From positions 2,728,001 to 2,792,000 of the forward strand of contig JANUWF010002208.1 in the NCBI GenBank assembly GCA_026120185.1: DNA of 64,000 bases, written 5' to 3'. The position numbers and the translations under genes were made by a program. Every line of letters begins with the position of its first letter. Positions within the stretch are counted from its first letter, which is position 1. The notes below the pieces were generated by a model. The model made no database searches. It worked only from the letters and a program-made list of their open reading frames with translations, and was not told the DNA's origin. This stretch comes from Voacanga thouarsii (taxonomy: Eukaryota; Streptophyta; Magnoliopsida; Gentianales; Apocynaceae). Below are positions 10,023-20,154 of this stretch, one piece after another.

Positions 10023-11629
10023 TGTTGGATTGTATGCCCTCTTAGACTAGGTTTACGATGTAAAATCGAATTATTTAATAAAAGAATTTATTTTCGGAAA
10101 TTGTTTGTGAATTTACTTTTTGTTTGTGCACGATTTTCGTTTGGAACAGACCCATTGTGTTTAAATAAGTGATCCATGTGAATGGTGGTCTTTCACGATA
10201 AGGTATGGATCACGGGTTATTTAACACATAAACATTTGTTCTTAACCTATTGATGAGGCTGGGAACCTCATCATGTTTAGGTTATTATGTTATGAATTCC
10301 AAATGGGGAATGGCTTACCTTTAGCCGATGGGTAGTCCACTCACTTCATGACATAAGCGTATTTCGAATACGTGGAACAGGACTCGTAGTAGTGGTTTCT
10401 CAAAGTACTATATGGTAGAAACCTAGACTACTACCGCTACGAGCGTGGACTAGTACTCTACGACTTGAGTATAAGTTGGTGGTCTAGCGAAGGCTGGAAG
10501 CATATACTTTGATTTGTTGTAGTTGAGGTTCTATCATAGGGCCAATATACTTGCATGTTGGGTATGTGTGACTAGTTAGTTAAGACAGGACTTATACAAG
10601 ATAGTTTCGCACTATGTCGCCCCTTGTGGTTGTCCGAATGGTCTAAATTAGCCAGGGCCCCGGGAAACATGACTTGGATGTTTGCTTTAGGGTAGCTCCC
10701 TTGGAAAGCGGAAACACTCCGGAAGTCGTGGATCATTGGACTAGAAGCCTAAGGATGGTAGATGTCATTTAGAGGGGTGTTAGTACACTTCTTCCTCTCT
10801 AAATGTACGGCGATGTGTAGAGGGGTATTTTAGTCATTTCACCTGTAGGTCGGAGACTTTGCGAATGCAGCATTGTCCTTGGGGTCAATATTTCCTTATG
10901 GTGATATTAGGAAATATTTAAAATGCAAAATACAGCTATTTATATAGCAGGGGTATTTTGGTCATTTTAGCAGCCAAGGCGATGTGTCTTTTTGGTCCTC
11001 GGGATAGCCCGTAAGTCCTAACTATTTTTGGGATGAGGAATTGGTCTCAGTTGAAGAGGAGTTTAAGGTTAGGCCAAACTGTTTCTCAGATTAACATCCG
11101 GGTATTTTGAAATCCCGGGGATATATTTATCAGAGATTGAGAGACCTAATTTTGGCTGAATATAAACTACTCTTTGAAAAGAAAAAAAGAAAAACCCTAA
11201 TTTTCCTTGGCTAAGGAGACTCTCACGTGAGTCTCTCTCTCTCTCTCAAAGTCTCTTCTTCTTCTTCTTGTTTTTCTCTTGTTCTTTGCTAATCAATAGC
11301 GAACGAACCAAGGAGAATTGAGACCCTTCCTCTTCACCATAGTGTTCACCGACTAGAGGTTAGGCTGAGGAATATCCCGAGAGCTGGAGAGCTAAGCGTT
11401 AATGCAAACAAGACGAAGTCGAAGGCTAGCGGGTGTTCAAGTGGAAGCTCCTTCAACTGTGCAAAGCGAGGCGATTCCAGCCGTTCAATCTGTTCCTACC
11501 AACTTAGGAGGGTTAAGGAACGCAAATGTATGATCTTCATGCTTCCGCATGGCCTTTATGGCTCGCATTTAATTTTTTTTTATCTCTGTTTTTCCCGTCC
11601 ATGGCTTCCTGTGCTGCGTTTTGCCATCA
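10023..11629 (+). repeat. Copia A 3' LTR (1607 bp)
   Basis: Aligns with 2730-4333 from end to end. The differences I could read are concentrated at CAG or CTG words of the 5' LTR, which here contain CG (10055, 10196, 10326, 10384, 10440, 10608, 10719). Followed by the AGGCA duplication at 11630-11634. Confidence 0.95.
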
Positions 11630-11634
11630 AGGCA

Positions 11635-12299
11635 ATGCATAGAAGTTGCTCCGTGATACCGAAGATGAGGAAAAGGAAAGACTGTTGAAGGTAAAAGCAG
11701 AAGGAAAGAATGCCCTTTCTGTTGGAACGAAAAGGAAAGTTGAGGAAGATCCTCAAGAAGAATCCTCTGCCAAACGAAAAGAAAAGGCTCAGGACAAGGG
11801 ACTATCTGAAAGTATTTTGGATGCCATTAACTCTTTGGCTGTTAAACTGGATGGCCTCAGTTTAGAACTTCAAAATCTTGGCAATAGACCGACTGCAGGT
11901 GAGAAGAAGGCAAAAATAGTTGACTCGGTCTCTGCTCCTACAGTATCTGCTCAAGCAAAGGCAACAGAAGAAGAACCAGTCATTGAGGAAGAAACTGAAC
12001 AAGAACAGCCTGCAGTGGAGGAAATTACTGTTACTATGCAAGTAAAGGACAAGTCCCCACTTCAAGAAGCTGTAGCACCCTCTGCCTCCTCTAAACTACA
12101 TGTCTCATCTGGGAAGAGATAGAAACATGTTGTGGTTAAGAGGAAATCAAGTAGAGTTACTGGTCAACACTCTCAAAATGGTGCAGGATCAAGAACTGAA
12201 ACAATTCATATCTCCTAAGAGACCAGATTGGCAGAATGCTCTTCAGTTGACCTCTAACCCAACTGTTCTCAATTCTCTCTGCTATCATGAATAACTCTA
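11635..12299 (+). pseudogene. SIRE downstream ORF, C-terminal part
   Basis: The ORF cut at 2724 resumes here after the target duplication. The frame from 11646 to 12122 gives 158 residues that are strongly charged: Lys/Glu-rich (DTEDEEKERLLKVKAEGK, KRKVEEDPQEESSAKRKEK), a short amphipathic helix (SILDAINSLAVKLDGL, about 11810-11857), then Glu-rich and Ser-rich stretches. Charged, repetitive tails are usual for the putative plant transposon protein ORFs. A second frame from about 12100 to 12293 continues it after a frame change near 12120. No membrane segment or signal peptide is visible, which argues against an envelope role. Confidence 0.6.
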
Positions 12300-12442
12300 A
12301 CTTTATATTTTTGTAGTTGAACAATTTAATTTTCTATCTTTAATTATGAACAAGCCTATCTACTTAAATTCTGAATACTTCATATCTATATATATTCTTT
12401 TTCTTCTGCTTCTTTTCTGTTATTTCTCTTTTTGATTGATGA

Positions 12443-12454
12443 CAAAGGGGGAGA
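12443..12454 (+). promoter_or_regulatory. SIRE PPT-like tract 1
   Basis: CAAAGGGGGAGA, preceded by TTGATGA. This is the classic sequence found after the last ORF in SIRE elements, well upstream of the LTR. Confidence 0.65.
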
Positions 12455-13303
12455 AATCATAAAACTGACTGGATATGATTGGAAAATATTGGGATAGTTT
12501 TATGCTAGAAAATGTTGGGATAGTGTCTGCATAAGATTCTGCTTATAATTGTGAGTGTTAAAACTGACTATGATTGGGAAGTTTCTGCTTGAGAAATTTT
12601 GGGATAGTTACTGGATATGATTGGGAAATGTTAGGATAGTGTCTGCATAAGATTCTTCTTATAACTATGAGCGTTACAATTAGCTCCGTCGACTGGGCTG
12701 TGATTATTCTACTAATTTACTTGATTGTCTATCTATGATTGACAGACTACTTGATAGTCCTTGAGTAGTAAATTTACTTGAGGGAAACTTTATGCTTTAA
12801 TTTAATATTTTTGGATGAACTTCTTGATATGAATATTGATCATTTGTGATCTCAGTTTGTTGATATCCAAATTGGACACCAGTTTGGTATCCTGAATTTT
12901 GTCCAAAAGTACTCTTTTTGTAATAAAGGTATCTTTGAGATTAGATTGATAAGATATTTTTAAGTGATTTTGTGACAATTTCACTAATAAAAATTTTAGT
13001 CGGACGGAGTGCTTCCTTTATGATCAAAATTCATTGAGAAAATCAGGACAGATCAAAATTCTGAAAAATCCATTATCTCGTGCATTATGTCAGGGGAGTT
13101 TTCGACTCATATTCCCTTAATCCAAAAATCTTGTCCAAAAAGATTTTCTTCAAAAAGTTCATATTGTTTTGGACACATACCTTTTGGACATCCAAAACTC
13201 ACATTTAAAAAGGTTTCATACTCACTTTCACTAATGTTTTGGATATATGTTTTGTATGTACAAAATAGACTACAGTTTTTCTCTCATTCATATATGCAAA
13301 TAT

Positions 13304-13313
13304 TAAGGGGGAG
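13304..13313 (+). promoter_or_regulatory. SIRE PPT-like tract 2
   Basis: TAAGGGGGAG, followed by CATCTCA. It repeats the core of tract 1 about 850 bp later. Confidence 0.6.
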
Positions 13314-13613
13314 CATCTCATCATATAACTAGATTGCTATATCTCTTTTATAAAAATCATTGTATCAGTTATTTCTTTATGGAATAATCATTTAATGAAA
13401 GGATGGAGGATATAGAGGTAGGTTGAGCCTTGCTTGTGAAGTTTATATATATATATTTTATCTTAATCTCATAAGCACTTTTTGAGTTCTATAATGAGAT
13501 ATTGTATTTCAATGAAAAATATTCTTATTTCTCTCAGTCTAACATGTTTATACAAGCTTTATTATTATTATTATTATTATTTCACAATCCCATCAAGTTT
13601 TGTCATCACTCAA

Positions 13614-13626
13614 AAAATGAGGAGAT
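13614..13626 (+). promoter_or_regulatory. SIRE PPT next to the 3' LTR
   Basis: Purine-rich AAAATGAGGAGAT ends directly before the LTR TG at 13627, so this is the tract expected to prime plus-strand synthesis. Confidence 0.65.
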
Positions 13627-14840
13627 TGTTAGCCCTAAGGGCATTCTTCTATGTTTTGACTTATGACAAATATTAACGTGGACTAACTTGTCTGATCTAT
13701 ATATGATAGGACATGTTTAACTTCAATTCTTCTAAGGCATTCAAATAAGATTGCTAAGCAACTCCTAAGCAATGGAATTCAAGAATGGGTGATCAAGATA
13801 AATTTCAAGCTTATGAGATTAAATACCAAGAAGCCCTTATGGAAGAACTTTAGACTAGGAATTGTTATTAAGGTATTTCTTGTTAATTCCTATGTCTCTT
13901 TACTTTATGATTCAATTTATTTCTATCTTGAAGCACACAAAGAAAAAGATTTCAAAGTTTTAAAACTCAGAATTTTGGATTAAGTAATTTTGGATGGTTC
14001 TACATCCAAAAGATTTGTCCAAAATCCTGTAAATTGTGTCAAATCGTTTCTGCATGAAAAAGTACCATTTTGGACTTATCTTTTGGATGTATCGTCGTCC
14101 AAAACATGAGTCCAAAACTCGGGTAAATTTGACAGAAAAATTATAGTCGTTTTATAACTATTGGTACTTCACTTTATATCTTTATATAAGCCTCTAAACT
14201 TGATTTGACATAAGATTTTTGTGGTATCCTTCTAAGAAACACTCTTGCTCTATAGAAAACAAAAATCTCCTTTATCAAAGTGCTTCAAAGTGAATTCAAA
14301 TTGTGTCTACAAGGTAAAAGTGTTTGTGCTTTTTCCCTGGTGCATATCTACTCAAACAAGTGAGCTTTTACTGTTCTATTGATATTTAATCGCTTTTGTA
14401 TAACAAGGTTATGGTGTAAACCCCATCTAGGGTGAACATTAATTTGATTAGTTGGTTGAGAGGTTTTGAAAAATCAAGTATGGTGATCCTCTCTTGTATT
14501 TGGTGCAGATTGATTTCATTAAGTTGAGTAAATAAAATCTGGTTGAAAATCCTTTAGTGTGAGCTTAAGGTAGTGGATGTAAATCTTAGTAGATCGAACC
14601 ACTATACATTATATGTCTCATTTCTCTGCATATAACACTAACTACATTGTATTTCTTACCTTAGTCTGAATCTGGATATTTCTTAAAGTTTCATTGGATA
14701 GCTTTCTCTGTTGCCATGAAGTTGGTCCAAGAAACTTGAAGATCATTAATATTTCGTATAACAAACTACTTAAAAATTTTAGTTTGCCAAAAACCTTATT
14801 CACCCCTCCCCTCCCCCCTCCCCCCCCTCTAAGGTTTTCA
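13627..14840 (+). repeat. SIRE 3' LTR (about 1.2 kb)
   Basis: Starts TGTTAGCCCTAAGGG after the PPT. It contains the TATA-like word TTTATATAAGC (about 14180). The end is set at AAGGTTTTCA (14840), because Copia B integrase homology begins in the very next bases. The pyrimidine block at 14803-14830 (CACCCCTCCCC and C-runs) just before the end is typical for SIRE LTR ends. The matching 5' LTR is outside the window, so the boundary and TSD cannot be confirmed. Confidence 0.7.
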
Positions 14841-15317
14841 TTAATGACTCATATTTATAGCTTCAATGTTAAGTCACGTTAACTCAATCAAGATTCAGTG
14901 GTTAATCCATGATGGACTTTTAAACTTATTAGGATTGTAAAATTGGCCTCCATATGAATTATGCCTTATGGGCAAGATGACCAAAAGGTCTTTTACCTAA
15001 AAGGCAGATAAAGTTAAAAAAATATTGAGTTTAGTTTACATTATATGTGGTCCTTTATCCACACTAGCAAGGGAAAATTTTGAGTACTTCATCACGTTTA
15101 TAGATGATTGTATAAGGTATGATTATATTTATCTGATGAGGCATACGTCTGACTTTTTTGACAAGTTCGAAAAGTATAAAGCTGAGATGAAGCATCAAAC
15201 AGGTAAACTAATCAAAATCCTTCAATCAAATCATAGTAAAGAGAACTTCCTTGATAAGTTTAAGAACTATATGGTACATTTTGGGATAGTCTCTCAGTAT
15301 AGCGTGCCTGGGACAGG
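14841..15317 (+). pseudogene. pol: Copia B integrase fragment
   Basis: The zinc domain remnant begins near 14845 and matches A 7354 onward base for base with many C-to-T changes. CxxC has decayed (ATGCCTTATGGGCAAGATGACC near 14959-14981 keeps the GKMTK part). The catalytic-core segment FEYFITFIDDC is at 15079-15111, and the second Asp block is degraded to QSNHSKENF (15223-15250). It stops at YSVPGTG, where about 640 bp present in Copia A is missing. Nonfunctional. Confidence 0.8.
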
Positions 15318-16735
15318 ACATGTAGCATAAAGCAATAAAAGTTGAGATTAAGTCTATGTACTTCAATTAGATTTGAGATCTTGTAACTTCACCTGAAGGG
15401 ATAAAACCCATTAGATGTAAGTGGATATACAAGAGAAAAAAGGTATAGACGGAAAGGTAAAAACCATCAAAGTTAGGCTTATGGCAAAAGATTATAATCA
15501 GAAAGAGGGCATTGTTTATTAGGAAACTTTTTCCTCGATAGCTATCTTAGTGAAAACATCTATATATCCCAGTCGAAAATTTTTATTGCAAAAGGTCAAA
15601 ATACATAGTTTGCAAGTTTAAAAAATTCATTTATGGACTTAAGCAAACATTAAGAGTGTGGAATATTCATTTTGATGAGATTATAAAATCTTACAGTTTT
15701 ATTCAAAATGTGGATGAACCATGTGTGTATAAGAAATTGAAAGACATTAATATTATCTTTCTTATGTTATACGTAGATGACATTCTACTCATTGGTAATG
15801 ACGTAAGGAGATTGTCATCTACAAATGTTTGACTTTTGAGTTAATTTAGTATGAAGGACTTGGGAGAAGTTAGTTACATTCTTGGGATTAAGTTTCTTAG
15901 GAATAGGAAGTAGAGAATGTTAAGATTATCTTAAGCTACATACATTGACAAGATGTTAGTCAAGTTTCAGTATGGACTCATGCAAAAAGGCACAGATTTT
16001 TTATAAACATGGCCTGTCTCTTTCTTCAAAAGAGTGTCCTAAGATATAAGAAGAAAAAGATAGGATAAGTAGGATTTCCTATACTTCAACTGTAGGAAGT
16101 TTCATATATGTCATACTGTGTACTAGGCCAGATATCTGATTTACTATTGGTTTAGTCAACAGATATTAGTTAGACCCAAGAGAGGCTTATTGGCAAGCTA
16201 TAAAGCATATACTCAAGTACCTCAAAGGAATGAGGGATTAGATGCTAATTTACAGAGCTAATGACTTTGTTCTAATATGATACATAGACTCAGACTTCTA
16301 GGCAGATAAAAATAAAAGAAAATCCACTAATAGATATGTCTTTACCTTTTCTGGAAGAACTATTTCATGGAAAAGTATTAAGTAATCTTGTATTACTGAC
16401 TCAACTATAGAAGCTAAGTATGTAGCAGTTTCAAAGGTATCCAAGGAAGTAATCTGGCTTCGGAAGTTTCTTTAGAACTTGGAGTTGTGCCATATATGGA
16501 AAAGCTAATTGTATTATATTGTGACAACTCAGGAGCAGTCTTGCAATCTAAAGAAGCAAGAAACCATAAGAAGAGAAAGCATATTGAAAGGAAGTACCAT
16601 CTGATCTGGGAATTTATTTAGAGATGGAAAATCGTGATGGAACAGGTAGCTTTAGAAAAAAATCTACTAGATCCATTCATCAAGCATTTGGTAGAAAAAG
16701 TCCTTAAAAGACACTTAGATGCCATAGAAATGGAC
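15318..16735 (+). pseudogene. pol: Copia B RT and RNase H
   Basis: Follows the deletion directly: the ACATGTAGCATAAAGC run aligns with A 8460 (TTTGTGGCATGAAGC). The RT box YVDDILLIGNDV is at 15770-15805 and is intact at the catalytic residues, but stops occur throughout; many are TAG where Copia A or the expected codon is CAG. RNase H is recognisable at 16290-16600, including CDNSGAVLQS near 16519-16550. Useful as a reference for which bases in Copia A are anomalous. Confidence 0.82.
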
Positions 16736-16775
16736 ACTTATGGTCTTACATAGCCTTAGAATGCAAGTGGGAGAT

Positions 16776-18618
16776 TGTTGAAATATATACCCTCCAAACT
16801 ATGTATAATAAAATAAATAAAAGTGTTATTCTCAATAATGTTTGCATTCTTTTACTTCAATTTATAACGCACGATTTAAGTTAGAAATGACCTATTGTAT
16901 ATAAGTAAATGATCCATGTAAATAGAGATATTTCACAATAGAGTATGGATCATAGGTTATTTAATACATAAACAGAAGTTTTTATCCAGCTGATAAGAAT
17001 GAGAATCTCGCTAGGACAAGGTTATTATATTATAAATTGTAAATGGGGAATAGCTTACCTTTAGCCAATAAGTAGTTCTCACATTTTATGGTATAAGCAT
17101 ATTTAGAATATGTAGAATTGGACTCGTAGTAGTGGTTTCTTAAAGTATTAAAATAGAAGAAACTCAAACTACTATGACTATAGTATGGACTAAAACTTTA
17201 CGACTTCAGTATGAGTTGATAGTCTAGCGAAGTTAGGAATATAAACTTTGATATACTATATGTGAAGTTTTATTGTAGATCCTATATACTTTTATATTGG
17301 ATAAATGTGAATAGTTAGTTAAGATATATTCATATAAGACAGCTTCCATACTCCTATTGGAGATATCGCCCCTTGTGACTATCAGAATAGTCTATAGATC
17401 CAGGGGATTAAGAACATGACCTAGATATTTGTTTAAAGATAGCTCCCTAGTAAAGCAAAAATATTCGTGGAAGTTGTAGACTATTGGACTAAAGGTCTAA
17501 GGATGGTAGATGCCATTTAGAGAGGTATTAATACACTATTTCCTTTCTAAATAAACAGTGTCACGTAGAGGGATATTTTAGTCATAATACCTATAGGTCA
17601 AAGAAATTGCTAAATACAATATTGTCCTTAGGGTCAATATTTTCTTATAATAATAATAGAAAATATTTAAAACATAAAATACAACTATTTATATAATAAG
17701 GGTATTTTAGTCATTTTAGTAGCCAAGGATAATGTGTCTTTTGGCCCTCGAAATAGCCAATAAATCCTAATTAATTTTGGGTTAAGAAAATAGTCTTAAA
17801 TAAATATGGGTTTTATTTTATTCAGGTGGCTTGATTCTATTATTAGGCTAGAATAAAATAAAAGGCCTAAAAAAGGAACAACTTAATTATTTGGTTTAGC
17901 TGGTTAACCTGAATAATTAGAATTAACATAAGTCTAAACTAAAAAAAAGGCTCAAGAAATTATTTTAGTCCATTTGGGTTAATTAAATTATTTATTTATG
18001 GGATTTTATTAGTTTAAGAATAAATAAATAATTTAAGGTTGACTCAATAAACTGGACCAGGGATCCAAGAACTAGACCCAAGCCCATTTCGGCTAGCGCT
18101 AGCTGAATTGACTAGGTGAGACTTGTGCTTGATTTAGGAAACCTTGAGATAGACGTCTATTATATTTTAGGGATTCATTGAAGAAATTAGAGCGAGTCTT
18201 GATGGTTAGAAATCTCAAATAAGCCGAAAACAAGACATATGTTTTCTCTTCTCTAAAAAAAAAAAAAAAAAAACCTCTAGTTTTCTTCTTCCATCAGAAG
18301 CAAAAACGTAGATTTTCTTGATACTGCTGGTTAGCAAATTGTCAAGGAAGAAAAGACCAAAGTTTCCTATTCCTCTTTGCTTTCACCAGTGTGATTAGGT
18401 AGGGAGATATTTGGAAATATCAAGAGCCTTGTGCTCATGCACAAGAGTCGAAGACTTAGGATTTTCTCCAAAATCCTCAAGATAAATAATGACGGTTGAG
18501 CCAAGCACTTTCACATAGCCTAAGCAGTCAAAAGTTATTCCAAAACACAGAGGTAAATTTTTTTTTTAAAAGCTTCCACTGCTGTTTTACGTTGTTTTTA
18601 AGTTTTATTTTGTCATGA
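16776..18618 (+). repeat. Copia B 3' LTR (about 1.84 kb)
   Basis: Starts TGTTGAAATATATACCC after the PPT GCAAGTGGGAGAT (16763-16775). It aligns with the Copia A LTR over most of its length, including GGTATTTTAGTCATTTTAG at about 17700, but has roughly 200 bp extra around 17780-18080. The end is placed at TTTTGTCATGA (18618), which matches TTTTGCCATCA of Copia A. A poly-A run lies at 18257-18276. Confidence 0.75.
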
Positions 18619-19123
18619 TCCACTTTCACTATCGCAAGCAACTCTTTTTTTTGTGGTAGTGTAGTTTTCTTGCGCATCAGTAAGAGTTTTGCTTGCATAG
18701 TATATGGGTTGAAAGTTCTTTCCTCTTCTTTAACTAAGAACCACATCAACTGTAAAGTCACTCGCATCACACATGAGCTCAAAAGGTAAAGATCAATTAG
18801 GAGTGACTCAAATAGAAGAATTAATCAATTGAAATTTCAATTAATTGAAAACTCAAAAACATTTTCCATCAAAGTTGAATGAGGCATCTTTTTCTAAAAG
18901 AGAGGTGAAAGGCTTGGAGATTTTTGAGAAGTCCTTGACAAACCACCTGTAGAAACCTATATGGCCCAAAAAATTTCGTATAACTTTCATAAAGGAAGGT
19001 AAATTAAGTTTTTCAACGATTTCAATTTTAGCTCTATCGACCTTCAATCTTTGACTTGAAATTTTTTGTCCAAAAACAATGCGTTCCTTGACCATAAAGT
19101 GATATTATCCCCAATTTAGTACC
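18619..19123 (-). pseudogene. pol: Athila RT C-terminal part and RNase H start
   Basis: From 19095 leftward the frame reads MVKERIVFGQKIS and LKVDRAKIEIVEKL, then FLGHIGFYRWFVKDFSKI (about 18930-18985) and KDASFNFDGKC, the standard Athila order of RT connection to RNase H. A second frame, 18782-18627, gives the RNase H continuation, ending KKELLAIV, where the Copia B LTR breaks it. The RNase H core Cys-Asp-Ala-Ser is degraded to SSCVMRVT. It is cut on the other side at 19119-19123 by the Tat element and continues at 30019. Confidence 0.87.
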
Positions 19124-19825
19124 TGTTGTTCTTAAAATAGGGAGCCGATGCAAACAAGGATTGGCTTCACATCCGATAAACACAAACGATCCGATATGGT
19201 GAAACGGAAAATGGTATCAGATCTTTTTTGAATAAGGGACCGGGTTTCTTGAACTTACTATACAAAGGATTCAAGAAAGTTAGCTGAGAATGTTCAACGG
19301 AAGGACCTTTCTGGGAGAATAGAATGATACTTGTATTAACTTGCTTAAAGGAAAGTACAGAAAACATCTGATATTGAAACAAGATGAATAGAAAACTGTA
19401 AAGAAAAGCTGTAAACAAAATGATAGAGAAAAAGCTAAAACAAAGCAGTAAGAAAGCTATAAGGAAACGAGATTCAAAACTAAAAAGTTGTAAATAACGA
19501 TGAAGTAGAAAAAATTGAAGTTGCACGTTACTGGATGATGCGTTCTTTCTTGGTTATGGGCACTGCTCCCATTTTATACCTGTTGCAAACGAGCCCTTAG
19601 TAGATCGTGGAGTTTTTTCCGGCTAAAGATGCTCCCAATGGTCGTACGAAATACTTGCGTTGAAAGATTAGGGATCTGTTTTCCTTCTGATCGGCTCCGT
19701 AGTGTTGATGTTGACCATGACCATCGACTACTTGAAATTTTGACTTCATCAGCTAGCCCCAATTTATCAAATCGGCATCAACTTAAAGTAACCGTTGTGT
19801 TGGCTCGGCAAAGTTGACGTCAACA
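19124..19825 (-). repeat. Tat 3' LTR (702 bp)
   Basis: Plus-strand reading TGTTGTTCTTAAAATAGGG to GTTGACGTCAACA; the last 12 bases form the palindrome TTGACGTCAA. In element orientation this is the 3' LTR. The minus-strand PPT CTCGGGAGGACATG lies at 19826-19839. Confidence 0.92.
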
Positions 19826-20000
19826 CATGTCCTCCCGAGTCCCATTGTTTTAGCAGACGCGAGTCAGCGAAACGATGGGAATCGTACAACTCTTAATGGC
19901 AGCCATTCTTTTTTTAACAAAATCGAAACGTCCCGAACGTTGTGGAATTGTTGTGATGCCTCGGCCTTAGAACCCGCGAACGGCTCAATTTCAAACCTCC

Positions 20001-20010
20001 CTACAAATAG
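20001..20010 (+). promoter_or_regulatory. Possible TATA box of the Tat antisense gene
   Basis: CTACAAATAG about 150 bp before the ATG at 20155, followed by a pyrimidine-rich stretch (20030-20060) of the kind found at plant start sites. It lies outside the LTR, so it would be a separate promoter driving transcription towards pol. Suggestive only. Confidence 0.25.
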
Positions 20011-20154
20011 CAGTGGTCCCCAATCGGAACTCCTCACTTCCTATGACTTCTATCTCCTTCAGAATTCTACTACTTGAGTAATTCATCGATCCTTTACCTT
20101 CTTGCCCTAATTCCCTACAAACTGTAAATTTCCTTTTGGTAAAACAACATCGCA

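Larger units (their letters stand above)
2730..11629 (+). mobile_element. Copia A: complete young Ty1/copia retrotransposon
   Basis: The LTRs at 2730-4333 and 10023-11629 begin TGTTGG and end CCATCA. The 5-bp duplication AGGCA lies at 2725-2729 and 11630-11634. PBS, gag, protease, integrase, RT, RNase H and PPT follow in copia order. The two LTRs are nearly identical apart from changes clustered at CAG/CTG words (see findings), so this is probably the most recent insertion in the window. The coding region is split among many short frames, mostly by one-base changes at those same words. It is related to Copia B at 14841, an older member of the same or a sister family. The lineage within copia is not assigned. 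Confidence 0.95.
12300..13626 (+). other. SIRE 3' untranslated region with repeated PPT-like tracts
   Basis: Noncoding, AT-rich. It carries a local duplication (12467-12565 and 12603-12675 share GATATGATTGG, GGGATAG or GGATAG, and GTGTCTGCATAAGATTCT), a run of TCCAAAA/TTTTGGA words (about 12866-13250), an (ATT)n microsatellite at 13560-13582 and three purine tracts listed separately. Confidence 0.6.
1..14840 (+). mobile_element. SIRE-lineage Ty1/copia element, 3' part, interrupted by Copia A
   Basis: The visible pieces are 1-2729 and 11635-14840. They carry the end of a copia pol, a long downstream ORF of the kind SIRE elements have after pol, several separate polypurine tracts (12443, 13304, 13614) and a 3' LTR at 13627-14840. 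Several PPT-like tracts ahead of the 3' LTR are characteristic of Sireviruses. The 5' LTR, gag and most of pol lie to the left of the window. The element is cut at 2729/2730 by Copia A, with AGGCA on both sides. Its right end abuts the integrase of Copia B, so it was inserted into Copia B. The lineage call is inference from layout and PPTs, not from RT phylogeny. Confidence 0.7.
14841..18618 (+). mobile_element. Copia B: old relative of Copia A, 5' part displaced
   Basis: Aligns with Copia A from inside the integrase (A about 7354) to the end of the LTR. The 5' half would lie left of the SIRE insertion, outside the window. It has an internal deletion at about 15317, corresponding to A 7830-8465, and dozens of stops. 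Its 3' LTR ends at 18618 against Athila RNase H, so Copia B was inserted into Athila. It predates SIRE, which sits inside it. Confidence 0.85.

Noticed and set aside
14803..14830. C-rich run as a separate G-quadruplex regulatory element
   Set aside because: It is the normal pyrimidine block just before the end of SIRE LTRs; nothing else supports a separate function.
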